NCBI RefSeq assembly: GCF_002843315.1
Contig: NZ_MVDD01000002.1
Location: forward strand, 124,001-188,000
Origin: Labilibaculum filiforme
GTDB taxonomy: Bacteria; Bacteroidota; Bacteroidia; Bacteroidales; Marinifilaceae
Direction: 5' to 3'
Length of the DNA stretch: 64,000 nt
A program made the position numbers and the translations under genes. Under the pieces are notes generated by a model. It was not told the origin of the DNA. It saw only the letters and a program-made list of their open reading frames with translations, and searched no databases. Below are positions 45,005-53,871 of this stretch, piece by piece. Numbering within the stretch: position 1 is the first letter of the stretch; each line of letters starts with the position of its first letter.

Positions 45005-45171
45005 AAAAGTTTTTTAGTTGTGATATTGGTACAAAGATAGTGATGTTTCCTTACTATTAAAAGGTTTTCGATTGTAAAGCATATTCTCTAAAGTGTTAAA
45101 TATCATAGAAATAGAGTCGCTCACAAAGTTTAAATGCTCGAAAGTAGTTACCTCTCAACAGGTTATATAAA

Positions 45172-45201
45172 AACGACCGTAAACATAAGAGTTCCGGTCG
45201 T
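45172..45201 (-). terminator. Terminator of the FAH-family gene
   Basis: An 8-bp stem (AACGACCG with CGGTCGTT) with a 14-base loop is followed by TTTATA on the minus strand, 38 bp after the stop. Confidence 0.7.
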
Positions 45202-45238
45202 TCGGCGTATTAAATAAAGAAATAATACTGTATTCTGC

Positions 45239-45850
45239 TTAGCGGATGTTAAAATCCATCATTTCCTCGCCCTCGAGTTCTGCAACCAGTCGATCGCCTA
45301 TTTTCACTGGCCCCACACCTTCGGGAGTACCAGTATAAATCATATCTCCAATTTTCAGGGTAAAATATTTCGACAGATAAGAAATAAGATAATCAATTGA
45401 AAAAATCATATTTGAGGTATTCCCAGTTTGCACCCGCGTACCATTTATATCCAAATGAAAGTTTAATTGATTTACATCCTTAAATTTATCTTTCGAAATA
45501 AATTTACTAATAGGCGCAGCACCATCAAAAGCCTTCGCTTTCTCCCATGGTAAACCTTTCTTTTTACAATCAGCCTGAATATCGCGAGCAGTAAAATCGA
45601 TTCCTAAACCAATTTCATCATAATAACGATGAGCAAATTCTAATGGTATATTTTTACCAACTCTAGAAATTTTCACCACTACTTCTACCTCGTGGTGGAT
45701 ATCTTTGGAAAAATCAGGAAAGTAAAAATCATTATTATTTTTTAACAGTGCTGAGTCGGGCATAGAAAACACCACAGGCTCTTCAGGAACTGGATTGTTA
45801 AGTTCCTTTGCATGATTCACGTAATTTCTTCCTATTGCTAATATTTTCAT
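45239..45850 (-). CDS. Fumarylacetoacetate hydrolase-family protein
   Basis: The 203-residue protein has the FAH fold pattern: MKILAIGRNYVNHAKEL, the metal-binding HHEVEVVVKI, YDEIGLGIDFTARDIQ, WEKAKAFDGAAPIS and YTGTPEGVGPVKIGD. The short form resembles acylpyruvate hydrolases and related isomerases that cleave or decarboxylate 2-keto acids with a divalent metal. The exact substrate cannot be told. The ATG at 45850 is taken over the GTG at 45853. It starts 11 bp downstream of the exonuclease stop, so these two are probably an operon. Confidence 0.88.
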   Translation of the reverse strand: MKILAIGRNYVNHAKELNNPVPEEPVVFSMPDSALLKNNNDFYFPDFSKDIHHEVEVVVKISRVGKNIPLEFAHRYYDEIGLGIDFTARDIQADCKKKGLPWEKAKAFDGAAPISKFISKDKFKDVNQLNFHLDINGTRVQTGNTSNMIFSIDYLISYLSKYFTLKIGDMIYTGTPEGVGPVKIGDRLVAELEGEEMMDFNIR

Positions 45851-45861
45851 CACTAATTATT

Positions 45862-46629
45862 TTACTTATTAAATCCTCTTAATTTAATTTCTGTAAGCAC
45901 TTTTTTAGTGTATAATGGGAAATCACTATTCATTACCCATCCATAGTAACCAGGTTGATCGTCCAACACTTTTTCGACAGCAACTCCTTTATTTTTCCCA
46001 AAATTAAACATTTCAATACCATTTTCATCTTTTACAATAAAACCGGCAAAATCAACATTTTTATTCTGAGATGAATATTTCGACAGATAATCAATACTAT
46101 TTTCCAGATCGCTGTATTTATCCAGTTGCGATTTTAATACTTCGTAAGTTGCTTTTGTGTCGGCCTCGGCACCATGTGCACCTTCTAATTCTTTATTACA
46201 GTAGAATTTATAAGCCGCAACAAGAGTTCGTTGTTCCATTTTATGAAAAATGGTTTGTACATCCACAAACTTTCTCTTTCTCATATCAAAATCAATATCT
46301 GCACGTAGGAACTCCTCTGCTAATAAAGGAAAATCAAATCGGTTCGAATTATATCCGGCCAAATCGCAACCCTCTAAATATTTTGCGATTGTCTTCCCTA
46401 CCTCTTTAAATACAGGCTCATCCTTTACATCTTCATCCGTAATTCCATGAATCGCAGTCGACTGGGGTGGAATTGGCATTCCAGGGTTCACTCGAAAAGT
46501 TTTTACCTCTTCGTCGCCATTAGGATTCACTTTTACAATACACATTTCTACAATACGATCTTTTGCAACATTTATTCCTGTTGTTTCCAAATCGATAAAG
46601 GCAATTGGATTCTTTAAATTCAGTTTCAT
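45862..46629 (-). CDS. DEDDh 3'-5' exonuclease (DnaQ/epsilon-like)
   Basis: The 255-residue protein has the complete DEDDh set: FIDLETTG (Asp, Glu), LAGYNSNRFDFPLL (Asp) and AHGAEADTKAT (His, Asp), within residues 8-165. The C-terminal ~80 residues (with FGKNKGVAVEKVLDDQPGYYGWVM) resemble the small DUF3820-type domain seen with Bacteroidota exonucleases. It is likely a proofreading or repair nuclease. The ATG at 46629 is preferred, because the frame from 46674 would run into the dnaN terminator. It lies downstream of dnaN on the same strand, behind that terminator. Confidence 0.88.
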   Translation of the reverse strand: MKLNLKNPIAFIDLETTGINVAKDRIVEMCIVKVNPNGDEEVKTFRVNPGMPIPPQSTAIHGITDEDVKDEPVFKEVGKTIAKYLEGCDLAGYNSNRFDFPLLAEEFLRADIDFDMRKRKFVDVQTIFHKMEQRTLVAAYKFYCNKELEGAHGAEADTKATYEVLKSQLDKYSDLENSIDYLSKYSSQNKNVDFAGFIVKDENGIEMFNFGKNKGVAVEKVLDDQPGYYGWVMNSDFPLYTKKVLTEIKLRGFNK

Positions 46630-46667
46630 GATATTCTTATGAAATTTAGCTTTTAACAAAAATATAA

Positions 46668-46698
46668 AACCCAACAGAACTTTACGCTCTGTTGGGTT
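46668..46698 (-). terminator. Terminator of dnaN
   Basis: A perfect 11-bp stem (AACCCAACAGA and complement) is followed by TTATATTTTT on the minus strand. It separates dnaN from the exonuclease gene. Confidence 0.85.
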
Positions 46699-46728
46699 AT
46701 TTTATTTCTTAATTATGCAAGGTTTATC

Positions 46729-47859
46729 TTATGCATTAATCATCATTGGCATTAATAACATCAATACATCTTCGTCGGCATTATCGTTATCGTAAGGTAA
46801 GAAAATACCGGCTCTTGTTGGATCGGATAATTCTACCATAACATTTGAAGAAGAAATATTAGATAAAATTTCTAAAAGAAAAACCGATTTAAATCCAATT
46901 TCCAATTCCTGACCTTCGTACTGACATTGTAATCTTTCTCTTGCCGAGATTGAAAAATCAATATCCTGAGCCGAAACCACTAATTCATTTGCTTTTAATT
47001 CAAATTTAATTAAGTTACTTGCTGGATTTGAAAATACAGAAACTCTTCTTAATGTATTATATAATTCAAGCCTGTCGATGGTTAATTTATTAGGATTGGT
47101 TTTAGGAATAACCGAGTTATAACTTGGATAATTTCCTTCTACCAAACGACAAATTAACTTGTAATTAGACAAAGTAAAAAATGCATTTTTCTCATCAAAC
47201 TCAACACGAACAGGGTTTGTTTCTTTCGGAAGAATATTACGCAATAAAGAAGCTGGTTTTTTTGGTAAAATGAATGATGATTCGACCTCCGACTTACCAT
47301 CTAATCTCTTATAACGCACCAACTTATGAGCGTCAGACGCTACAAAAGTAAGATCATTATTTCCTAACTCCACAAAAATTCCATTCATTACCGGACGAAG
47401 TTCGTCATCGGCTGTTGCAAACAATGTTTTATTGATACCAGTTAAAAGAACCGCACCTTCAACAGAAATATTTACCAAATTAGCTTCCTGTTTTACTGGT
47501 AGTTTTGGAAAATCTTCTCCATTCTGTCCAACAATACTAAACACTCCATTTTCGGAAGTAATTTTTACCGCCAAAGAAGTAAGATCAATATCGAATGTAA
47601 GAGGTTGCTCTGGAAATTCTTTTAAAGTATCAGTCAAAATCTTAGCTGGAAAAGCAATTACTCCTTCGCCTACCGAAGTCTCTAATGGAATTGTAGTAAT
47701 TAAGGTAGATTCTAAATCCGAAGCAGTAGCTACCAATTGATCATTCTTTAGTTCAAACAAAAAGTTGTCGAGAATAGGTAAGGTATTCTTACTACTAATA
47801 ACACGACTAATTGCCTGTAAATGACTTAACAATTCTGTACTTGATACTACAAATTTCAT
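46729..47859 (-). CDS. dnaN: DNA polymerase III beta subunit (sliding clamp)
   Basis: The 376-residue protein is the ring-shaped processivity factor with three clamp domains: MKFVVSSTELLSHLQAISRVISSKNTLPILDNFLFEL, FVASDAHKLVRYKR in the middle and a C-terminus with IGFKSVFLLEILSNI and VLMLLMPMMINA. The C-terminal MPMMI peptide is the expected end of the clamp. Another ATG at 47865 would add two residues. It is not next to dnaA or recF here, as is common in this phylum. It has its own terminator. Confidence 0.97.
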   Translation of the reverse strand: MKFVVSSTELLSHLQAISRVISSKNTLPILDNFLFELKNDQLVATASDLESTLITTIPLETSVGEGVIAFPAKILTDTLKEFPEQPLTFDIDLTSLAVKITSENGVFSIVGQNGEDFPKLPVKQEANLVNISVEGAVLLTGINKTLFATADDELRPVMNGIFVELGNNDLTFVASDAHKLVRYKRLDGKSEVESSFILPKKPASLLRNILPKETNPVRVEFDEKNAFFTLSNYKLICRLVEGNYPSYNSVIPKTNPNKLTIDRLELYNTLRRVSVFSNPASNLIKFELKANELVVSAQDIDFSISARERLQCQYEGQELEIGFKSVFLLEILSNISSSNVMVELSDPTRAGIFLPYDNDNADEDVLMLLMPMMINA

Positions 47860-47865
47860 TTGCAT

Positions 47866-48089
47866 AATATTTTAAAATTAACCTAAAACTCAAATTTTTC
47901 AACCCTTGCGCAAGTTATAGTAAACTGTGACAGAGGGCAAATAACAAGTGGTGAATATACAAATTTATTAAGGAAACTTGTCCATCTTCATTTAAAAAAC
48001 AAAGCTGATCTCGTCAAATAAAATCAGTATTTAATTGAAGACTTGCTATTTACTATTAAAACATATTACAACACCACTATAAAAATCAT
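47866..48089. other. Gene-free stretch between gldG and dnaN
   Basis: No gene or repeat is seen. It holds the dnaN upstream region, which shows no clear TAnnTTTG element on the minus strand. Confidence 0.4.
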
Positions 48090-48136
48090 AAAAATAAAAT
48101 TCAGAATGGAATATTCCGTTTCTGAAACTTTATTTT
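48090..48136 (-). terminator. Terminator of the gldFG operon
   Basis: A long imperfect hairpin pairs AAATAAA and TTCAGAA on one arm with TTTCTGAA and TTTATTT on the other, around a GGAATATTCC core. On the minus strand a T-rich run follows. It lies 44 bp after the gldG stop. Confidence 0.7.
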
Positions 48137-48179
48137 AGAGGCGACAAAAATAGTATTTCTAAGCAATATTTTAATCACT

Positions 48180-49871
48180 CTAGGATGCAAATTTTCGTTT
48201 TCGAATGTAGAAACGAATTAATCCAAAAATAAGTAGTAGAATTAAAGGTACTAACACATTTACAAGTTGCCAAAACAATCGCTCCGATCGAATTTTAGTT
48301 TTGTTTAACATTCTCAATTTTACCTCGCGCGACCGTAGCTCCATCCATCCATTATCATCGCACAAATAATCAACACAATTAAGCAGGAAATTTCTGTTTC
48401 CATAGGTCGATTTACTATATCTATCGTATCCCAATGCTTCAATTTGTCGATTGCTACCTACTCCTCTCACCCTGTTCTTAATAATATCACCATCCGATAT
48501 CACAATCATTTTGGTTGGTACGCTTTCCGTTTTAAAATCGTTTTTTTGAATTCCTTTCCAAATTCTATTCTGAAAAACCGAAGGAAATACGCCTTCTAAA
48601 AGAACTGCAATATTTTTCGGTCCGGCAGGAAAATCGGATGCCTTCATCTTCTGATTTACAATATCTAAACTAATTGGCTTTGGAACTTTTTCTAGTCTGG
48701 TATACTCCGAACTAGCTAATAAAACTTGCTTTTTTATCTGTTTATTATCCCCTACAAAATCAATTGAATTTGCAAACTCCGCTTTAATCACGTTTAATTT
48801 TCGTGTAATAGGATGAGTATCAGGAGCTACTAAAAGTGGCGAATAATACCAAGGTGCTGGTGTAAATTTTGCTTGCTGACCCGCCAAAGCTGTTTGCACA
48901 GGAATCAACTGACTCTGAACGTCTAACACCAAATCAGGATTAATTCTCACTCCGTATCGAAATAGTTGATCTTCCATATTTAACGGTTGATAAAAAGCCA
49001 TGGTACTTTCCTGAGTCACCAAGCTATCCATTGAAGCAAGCACCTCATCCACCAACCACAACACACTTCCACCATTCATCACGTACTGATCGATATGGTA
49101 TTTATCTGCTTCGCTAAACTTCTCACGCGGTTGAGCAATTACCAAAGCGGCATATCTATTTGGTTGCATATTTATAGCTTCGGCAGGTATTCTTTTCACT
49201 TGGTAGCGCTGTAAAAGAGATGCGGTAAAATCTGCCACTTCAAACTCCCCCAACTCGCCATGTCCGGTAAGAAATGCTATTTCTTTTGGAATAATATCCT
49301 GCAACACTCGTATCGCCGAAGTCAGTTCAAACTCCAGTTCCTCGATGGAATGATTCAAATTCTGATCGGAAGACAAACCTGCCACACTTTTTAAGAGGTG
49401 AACACTTGTTTCTTTCTCCCTATCATGAACAATGATTCCAGGAACGACTAACTTTTGATTCAAACTGCCATCGGTGGTTTTCTCCTGCAAATTTATTGGT
49501 TGCAAACCTCTACTTACCAATTGATCGAAAAGTTCTTTTCGCTTTTGCGGATTAGCAATATCGTTGGGATTAATTAAGGCATAGGATATATTGACATTAG
49601 AATAGGAAGAAAACTCATCGATCATTTCTAAACAAGCCTTCTGCAAATTTGTAAAACCAGGAGGCAAATCTCCGGAAAGATACACTTCAAAATAGAGATC
49701 TTTATTTAAATTGGATACCAGATTCTTGGTATTATCCGATAAAGAATATCGTTTTTCGGAAGTTAAATCCCAACGAAAAAAGTACACTTGTAAAACTTGA
49801 ATAACAACTACTAAAGCCAATAAAGATATCAGTAATTGAAAAAGGTCTTGTAATTTTCTATTTCGTACCAT
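48180..49871 (-). CDS. gldG: GldG, gliding-associated ABC transporter auxiliary protein
   Basis: The 563-residue protein has an N-terminal membrane helix (about 15-37), a large periplasmic ABC_transp_aux-type region (with YFRWDLTSEKRYSLSDNT, VVPGIIVHDREKETSVH and IAFLTGHGE-like motifs) and a C-terminal membrane helix (about 535-555) followed by a basic tail. GldG with GldF and the ATPase GldA forms an ABC transporter needed for gliding in Flavobacterium; its cargo is not settled. The ATG at 49871 is used instead of the TTG at 49883. It is 12 bp downstream of gldF. Confidence 0.93.
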   Translation of the reverse strand: MVRNRKLQDLFQLLISLLALVVVIQVLQVYFFRWDLTSEKRYSLSDNTKNLVSNLNKDLYFEVYLSGDLPPGFTNLQKACLEMIDEFSSYSNVNISYALINPNDIANPQKRKELFDQLVSRGLQPINLQEKTTDGSLNQKLVVPGIIVHDREKETSVHLLKSVAGLSSDQNLNHSIEELEFELTSAIRVLQDIIPKEIAFLTGHGELGEFEVADFTASLLQRYQVKRIPAEAINMQPNRYAALVIAQPREKFSEADKYHIDQYVMNGGSVLWLVDEVLASMDSLVTQESTMAFYQPLNMEDQLFRYGVRINPDLVLDVQSQLIPVQTALAGQQAKFTPAPWYYSPLLVAPDTHPITRKLNVIKAEFANSIDFVGDNKQIKKQVLLASSEYTRLEKVPKPISLDIVNQKMKASDFPAGPKNIAVLLEGVFPSVFQNRIWKGIQKNDFKTESVPTKMIVISDGDIIKNRVRGVGSNRQIEALGYDRYSKSTYGNRNFLLNCVDYLCDDNGWMELRSREVKLRMLNKTKIRSERLFWQLVNVLVPLILLLIFGLIRFYIRKRKFAS

Positions 49872-49883
49872 ATATAAATTCAA

Positions 49884-50615
49884 TTACCATTTTCTACTTT
49901 TAAGAACAGTTTGTGTCAGCAAAAGAAAACCCATTATCACTCCAATAAAATACAGTAAATCACGAGAATCAACAATTCCGCGTGAAATAGATCGATAATG
50001 TTGGTTGATTCCCATCGAAATAATACTATTCTGTAAAGACTGCAAGCTAGCAAACTCTCCTAAATAGTCGAATCCAATATAAAAAATGAAACAAAACACC
50101 AAGGCTAATAAAAAAGCGACAATCTGATTTTCGGTTAAGGAACTTGCAAATACACCGATAGAAACATAAACTCCTGCCAATAAAAATAGACCAATAAAAG
50201 ATCCCCAAAAAGCTCCGGAGTCAATATTTCCGATAGGATTCCCTAAATAATATACCGAGTAATAGTAAACCAAACAAAATAGTAAAGAAAATACTACAAT
50301 TGTTAAGCCTGCAAAATACTTTGCCAATACAATTCCCATATCGGAAATAGGACGAGTCATTAAAAGCTCGATTGTACCTTGTTTTTTTTCTTCGGCAAAG
50401 AAACGCATGCACACTGCAGGAATCAAAAACAAATAAATCCATGGAGCCATTTCAAAAAGAACATTCAAATTTGCATCGCCCGAATCTAAGGGATTTGAGT
50501 TGCCTGGGAAAACCCAGACAAATAATCCTGTTGCAATTAAAAAAATAGAAAGAATTAAATAGCCGGAAATTGAGCTGAAAAAAGTCCTGATTTCCTTACT
50601 AAGTAGTGGCAACAT
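49884..50615 (-). CDS. gldF: GldF, gliding-associated ABC transporter permease
   Basis: The 243-residue protein has six predicted membrane helices and begins MLPLLSKEIRTFFSS, with FFAEEKKQGTIELLMTRPIS and VLAKYFAG typical of ABC-2-type permeases of the GldF/NosY group. It is the membrane channel of the GldAFG transporter. The gldA ATPase gene is not in the window, as in Flavobacterium where it is unlinked. It is the first gene of the gldFG pair. Confidence 0.94.
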   Translation of the reverse strand: MLPLLSKEIRTFFSSISGYLILSIFLIATGLFVWVFPGNSNPLDSGDANLNVLFEMAPWIYLFLIPAVCMRFFAEEKKQGTIELLMTRPISDMGIVLAKYFAGLTIVVFSLLFCLVYYYSVYYLGNPIGNIDSGAFWGSFIGLFLLAGVYVSIGVFASSLTENQIVAFLLALVFCFIFYIGFDYLGEFASLQSLQNSIISMGINQHYRSISRGIVDSRDLLYFIGVIMGFLLLTQTVLKSRKW

Positions 50616-50811
50616 ATATTTAGGTTCTGATTAAAAATTCTTAATTCTACAAATTTGCAAAATTATTCGAGTTGAAAAAACTCTTTGGGAAATCAATTTA
50701 CTTACATAAATTTGAAGCCTAATTACCAAATTAAATTGCCAACTATACTTTTTCGGATAAATTCTAAGTTAACATTTTAACTACGAGCTTTGATGAAAGC
50801 AACAGCATAAA

Positions 50812-51921
50812 ATGAAAAACTATTTTCTCCTTTTTATATTTTTTCTGCTTAGTAAAAATATATTTGCCCAAGAAAACCCTGAAAAAGATATATTCAACAC
50901 CACTGTTCGGTTTCATTATGGCGTAGTTATGCCTCATCACAAATCTATCAGTTATTTGGTAAACGATCGTATTTCAGCCTTCGAATTAAACATGGGTTAC
51001 CTGCCTTCGAATGAAAAAAACTGGACAAAACTATACAAACAACCTGAAATTGGACTTGGATTATATCATGGTAGTCTTGGGAACGATCGGGTTTTAGGAA
51101 ACGTAACTGCCATTTTCCCTTACATTAACTTCCCCTTAGTGCAAAGCAATAAATGGGAGTTTAGTACACAACTTGGCTTTGGACTTGGATATGTAAAAAA
51201 ACACTTCGATCCGGTTGAAAATTATACCAACGTAGCCATTGGAACCAAATTCAATGCTTTTTTCAAATTATTGGTACAAAGTAGCTATACAATTAGTCCA
51301 AAATGGGGAATTAACGCAGGTATTGGATTCAATCACCTTTCTAATGGATCTATTAGTGCTATTAATAAAGGATTAAACCTTTTAACCAGTAATATTGGCG
51401 TAAGCTATTATTGGAATGAAAAGAAACGCAAAACTTATACTACCACTTTCATTAAAAATAAATTACCCAATGAATTTTTAGTTATTTGGGGAAATGGTAT
51501 GAAACAAGTTTCGGAGAAAGATCACCATAACTACTATACTTCTAGCTTATCAGGAAACTATTCTTTTGGCATTAACTCGAAACAAAAATTAGGCTTTGGA
51601 ATTGATCTGTTCTACAATAAGGCCGCCAATAGAGGAAAGTGGGATTTCGATCCTGAAATAAGTTTTAAAAATCGATTTAGCCAAGCCTTATTTATTTCGC
51701 ATGATCTTGTTATTGAGAAATTTAGTATTATTGCCAATATTGGAGTTTACACTTTTTACAAAACAGAACCTGAAAAACCTATTTATACTCGACTTGGTAT
51801 TCGTTACAGACTTAACGACTACTTATTAACTAGTTTAAGTTTAAAAGCACACATGGGCAAAGCCGATTATATAGAATTAGGAATTGGATATCGAATTAAA
51901 AGAAACAAAAGTGAAAAATAA
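50812..51921 (+). CDS. PagL-like lipid A deacylase / acyloxyacyl hydrolase
   Basis: The 369-residue protein has a cleavable signal ending KNIFAQ and an outer-membrane beta-barrel pattern. The conserved PagL-type HxSN motif appears in GFNHLSNGSIS (about residues 178-188), where the His and Ser are the catalytic pair of 3-O-deacylases. It would remove an acyl chain from lipid A at the outer membrane. The protein is longer than PagL itself (about 150-170 residues) and forms a larger barrel, as in many Bacteroidota members. Its last 11 bp overlap the start of the next gene. Confidence 0.82.
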   Translation: MKNYFLLFIFFLLSKNIFAQENPEKDIFNTTVRFHYGVVMPHHKSISYLVNDRISAFELNMGYLPSNEKNWTKLYKQPEIGLGLYHGSLGNDRVLGNVTAIFPYINFPLVQSNKWEFSTQLGFGLGYVKKHFDPVENYTNVAIGTKFNAFFKLLVQSSYTISPKWGINAGIGFNHLSNGSISAINKGLNLLTSNIGVSYYWNEKKRKTYTTTFIKNKLPNEFLVIWGNGMKQVSEKDHHNYYTSSLSGNYSFGINSKQKLGFGIDLFYNKAANRGKWDFDPEISFKNRFSQALFISHDLVIEKFSIIANIGVYTFYKTEPEKPIYTRLGIRYRLNDYLLTSLSLKAHMGKADYIELGIGYRIKRNKSEK

Positions 51922-52654
51922 AATATACATATTCATCTTAATACTGCTAACTCTTCCATCTTGCGAATCCCTCAATCCGTTTGAGGAAGCTGGCGACTAT
52001 ATCGAAAAAAGAATTGATTTAGTTGGGGTTTCGAGTATCGAAAATAACAACACATTTAAAATTACTTTAGTTGAAGATGATGATGAATTTCTTCTATTAA
52101 AGGGAGGTGAAAATATAATATCAAAAGTAAGCACAATTATAAATGAGAATAAACTTAGCCTTGACCATTCTCATAAAAACAAAATTACAAATCTCGATTT
52201 AATTGAAGCTGAAATTCATTTAAAAGAGTTTACACTAATTACCGCCTATGCTCCCGCATATTTTAACAGTAAAGGAACCCTTAGCGGAAACCGATTAGAT
52301 ATCGACATTACTTCCGAAAGTGAATTGGTGGAAATGAAATTAGATTTAAATTATGTTTTTTTAGATTTTCATTCTTTTGGATCGGCAGCCGGAGGATATG
52401 AATTTTCAGGCATTTGCGAAACTTCAAATTACGTATTGAATGGCGTAATCAATATTAATGCTTCCGAAATGCTGAGCCAGAAAGTTGTAGTAGCACAAAA
52501 TGGAATTGGCGAAGCTCATGTATGGGCCGAAAAAGAACTAAATGTCACCATTTATAGTAGTGGAGACATGTATTACAAAGGATATCCTGAAATAATTATT
52601 AAACGAATACAAGTAAATAACCAAAGTCCAACAGCAGAAGTATTCCCCGAATAA
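51911..52654 (+). CDS. DUF2807/GIN-domain lipoprotein
   Basis: The 247-residue protein begins at the GTG at 51911 with a lipoprotein signal (IFILILLTLPSC). It continues with the right-handed beta-helix pattern of the 'putative auto-transporter adhesin head' GIN domain: FKITLVEDDDEFLLLKGGENII, LIEAEIHLKEF, ITAYAPAYF and SGDMYYKGYPEI at the end. GIN-domain proteins are common cell-envelope proteins of unknown role. The longer frame from 51884 would push the signal inwards and overlap the deacylase gene by 38 bp. It is probably co-transcribed with the deacylase. Confidence 0.75.
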   Translation: MKNKIYIFILILLTLPSCESLNPFEEAGDYIEKRIDLVGVSSIENNNTFKITLVEDDDEFLLLKGGENIISKVSTIINENKLSLDHSHKNKITNLDLIEAEIHLKEFTLITAYAPAYFNSKGTLSGNRLDIDITSESELVEMKLDLNYVFLDFHSFGSAAGGYEFSGICETSNYVLNGVININASEMLSQKVVVAQNGIGEAHVWAEKELNVTIYSSGDMYYKGYPEIIIKRIQVNNQSPTAEVFPE

Positions 52655-52741
52655 GTATCTCCCCACTTTAACCTACCAATTATTTATATTTTCTATCAAA
52701 ACTTCTTCTTTAAAATACAGTTAAGATAGTGTATAATTTTT

Positions 52742-52773
52742 TTTGTTTAACGATTTTATTTTTCATAAATTTG
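52742..52773 (+). promoter_or_regulatory. Consensus promoter of the toxin-like cassette
   Basis: TTTG at 52742-52745 and TAAATTTG at 52766-52773 are 20 bases apart, a full match to the Bacteroidota consensus and the best in the window. The ATG lies 21 bases after the -7 element, so the leader is very short. Confidence 0.7.
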
Positions 52774-52794
52774 TGAGTTATAATCAAAAAAAAT

Positions 52795-53859
52795 ATGAAT
52801 TATCAGTTAAACACAACCATACAGGAACTTATTCGATGCATACAAGATGCGGAACGAGAAGCTCAACATCAAAGCAATAAAAACAGCAACTCTCAATCTA
52901 TTTTTCTTACTGCGCTCGATTATCAAGTTCAACGGTATGTACAAAACATGCCTTCTTATTTGAATATGGATCACGTAGTTGGATTTCCAATTCAATTGAA
53001 TAACTATAGTATAAATACTTCCATATCTGATCAGGAACTGGGTATAGCAATTAATATACACTACTATCCTCCCGTAAGGCCTCTTGTAATTAAGTCTCCT
53101 GAAATGATTATTGAATTACTTGCAAAAGTGGACAAATCAGGAAACATGGAGTATCGCTTGTCTAAGTATTTTGCGAATCCTGAAGAACTGCAACAATTAG
53201 CCAAGTATTTGCCTGATGATGAATGTATTGTAATGCAGGAAGATGGATCCTTATCCATAGAATATATAGAGGAACCTATTCCTTCTCCTGTCTGGAACTA
53301 TTCTACTCAAAATTATTCAATGATGGGAGAAGATGCTACTGCAGGAAGCGATCCTTTTTCTGACAATACCTGGACAACTGCAATTGATTGGTCAAACAAT
53401 GGTGCCGGTGGCGTTGGCACCAGTATGAGTAAATTAAAAGGTTCCTTCCGAATGAGCAATGGCGCTGCCAATGGTTCTAAATTTAGCCCTAAGTATTACG
53501 AATCGAACTGGTCGGGAGGCAGCAGAGCCAGAATAACAACTCATAGTGCTGCCAAATGGGGTTCAAAAATATCAAGAGGAACTGTATTTGTCACCATAGG
53601 CTTAGCAGCTTACAATATTAATGAAGCAAACAAATTAGATAATAGATCTTTTGGCTACAACACTCAGGTTGCAACAGCACAAACCGTAGTTGGTATTGGT
53701 GGGGCAATGGCTGGAGCCCAAATTGGCGGAGCAATTGGAGTTTGGTTCGGAGGTGTTGGTGCCATACCTGGCTCTATTATTGGCGGAATTATTGGTGGCG
53801 TATTAGGTGGCTGGGGTGGCTCCGAGTTGGGCGAAGCAGGCGTAAACTTATTTTACTAA
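52795..53859 (+). CDS. Unrecognised protein with C-terminal glycine-zipper membrane domain (toxin candidate)
   Basis: The 354-residue protein has no signal peptide. Residues 1-170 are soluble and unfamiliar (helical start, then LNNYSINTSISDQELGIAINIHYYPPVRP-type strands). Residues 170-260 are Ser/Gly/Asn/Trp-rich and low in charge. Residues 262-297 and especially 298-354 carry repeated GxxxG and GG steps (GGAIGVWFGGVGAIPGS, then IIGGIIGGVLGGWGG) ending GEAGVNLFY. Such glycine-zipper tails are seen in pore-forming toxin domains at the C-termini of polymorphic and type VI effectors. No Rhs, PAAR, LXG or T9SS-sorting domain is present, so the delivery route is unknown. A membrane protein follows after 12 bp. 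Function is inference. Confidence 0.6.
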   Translation: MNYQLNTTIQELIRCIQDAEREAQHQSNKNSNSQSIFLTALDYQVQRYVQNMPSYLNMDHVVGFPIQLNNYSINTSISDQELGIAINIHYYPPVRPLVIKSPEMIIELLAKVDKSGNMEYRLSKYFANPEELQQLAKYLPDDECIVMQEDGSLSIEYIEEPIPSPVWNYSTQNYSMMGEDATAGSDPFSDNTWTTAIDWSNNGAGGVGTSMSKLKGSFRMSNGAANGSKFSPKYYESNWSGGSRARITTHSAAKWGSKISRGTVFVTIGLAAYNINEANKLDNRSFGYNTQVATAQTVVGIGGAMAGAQIGGAIGVWFGGVGAIPGSIIGGIIGGVLGGWGGSELGEAGVNLFY

Positions 53860-53871
53860 AAACTATTTCTT

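Noticed and set aside
45861-46674. Exonuclease start at 46674
   Set aside because: That frame would read through the dnaN terminator hairpin; the ATG at 46629 begins the conserved exonuclease domain.
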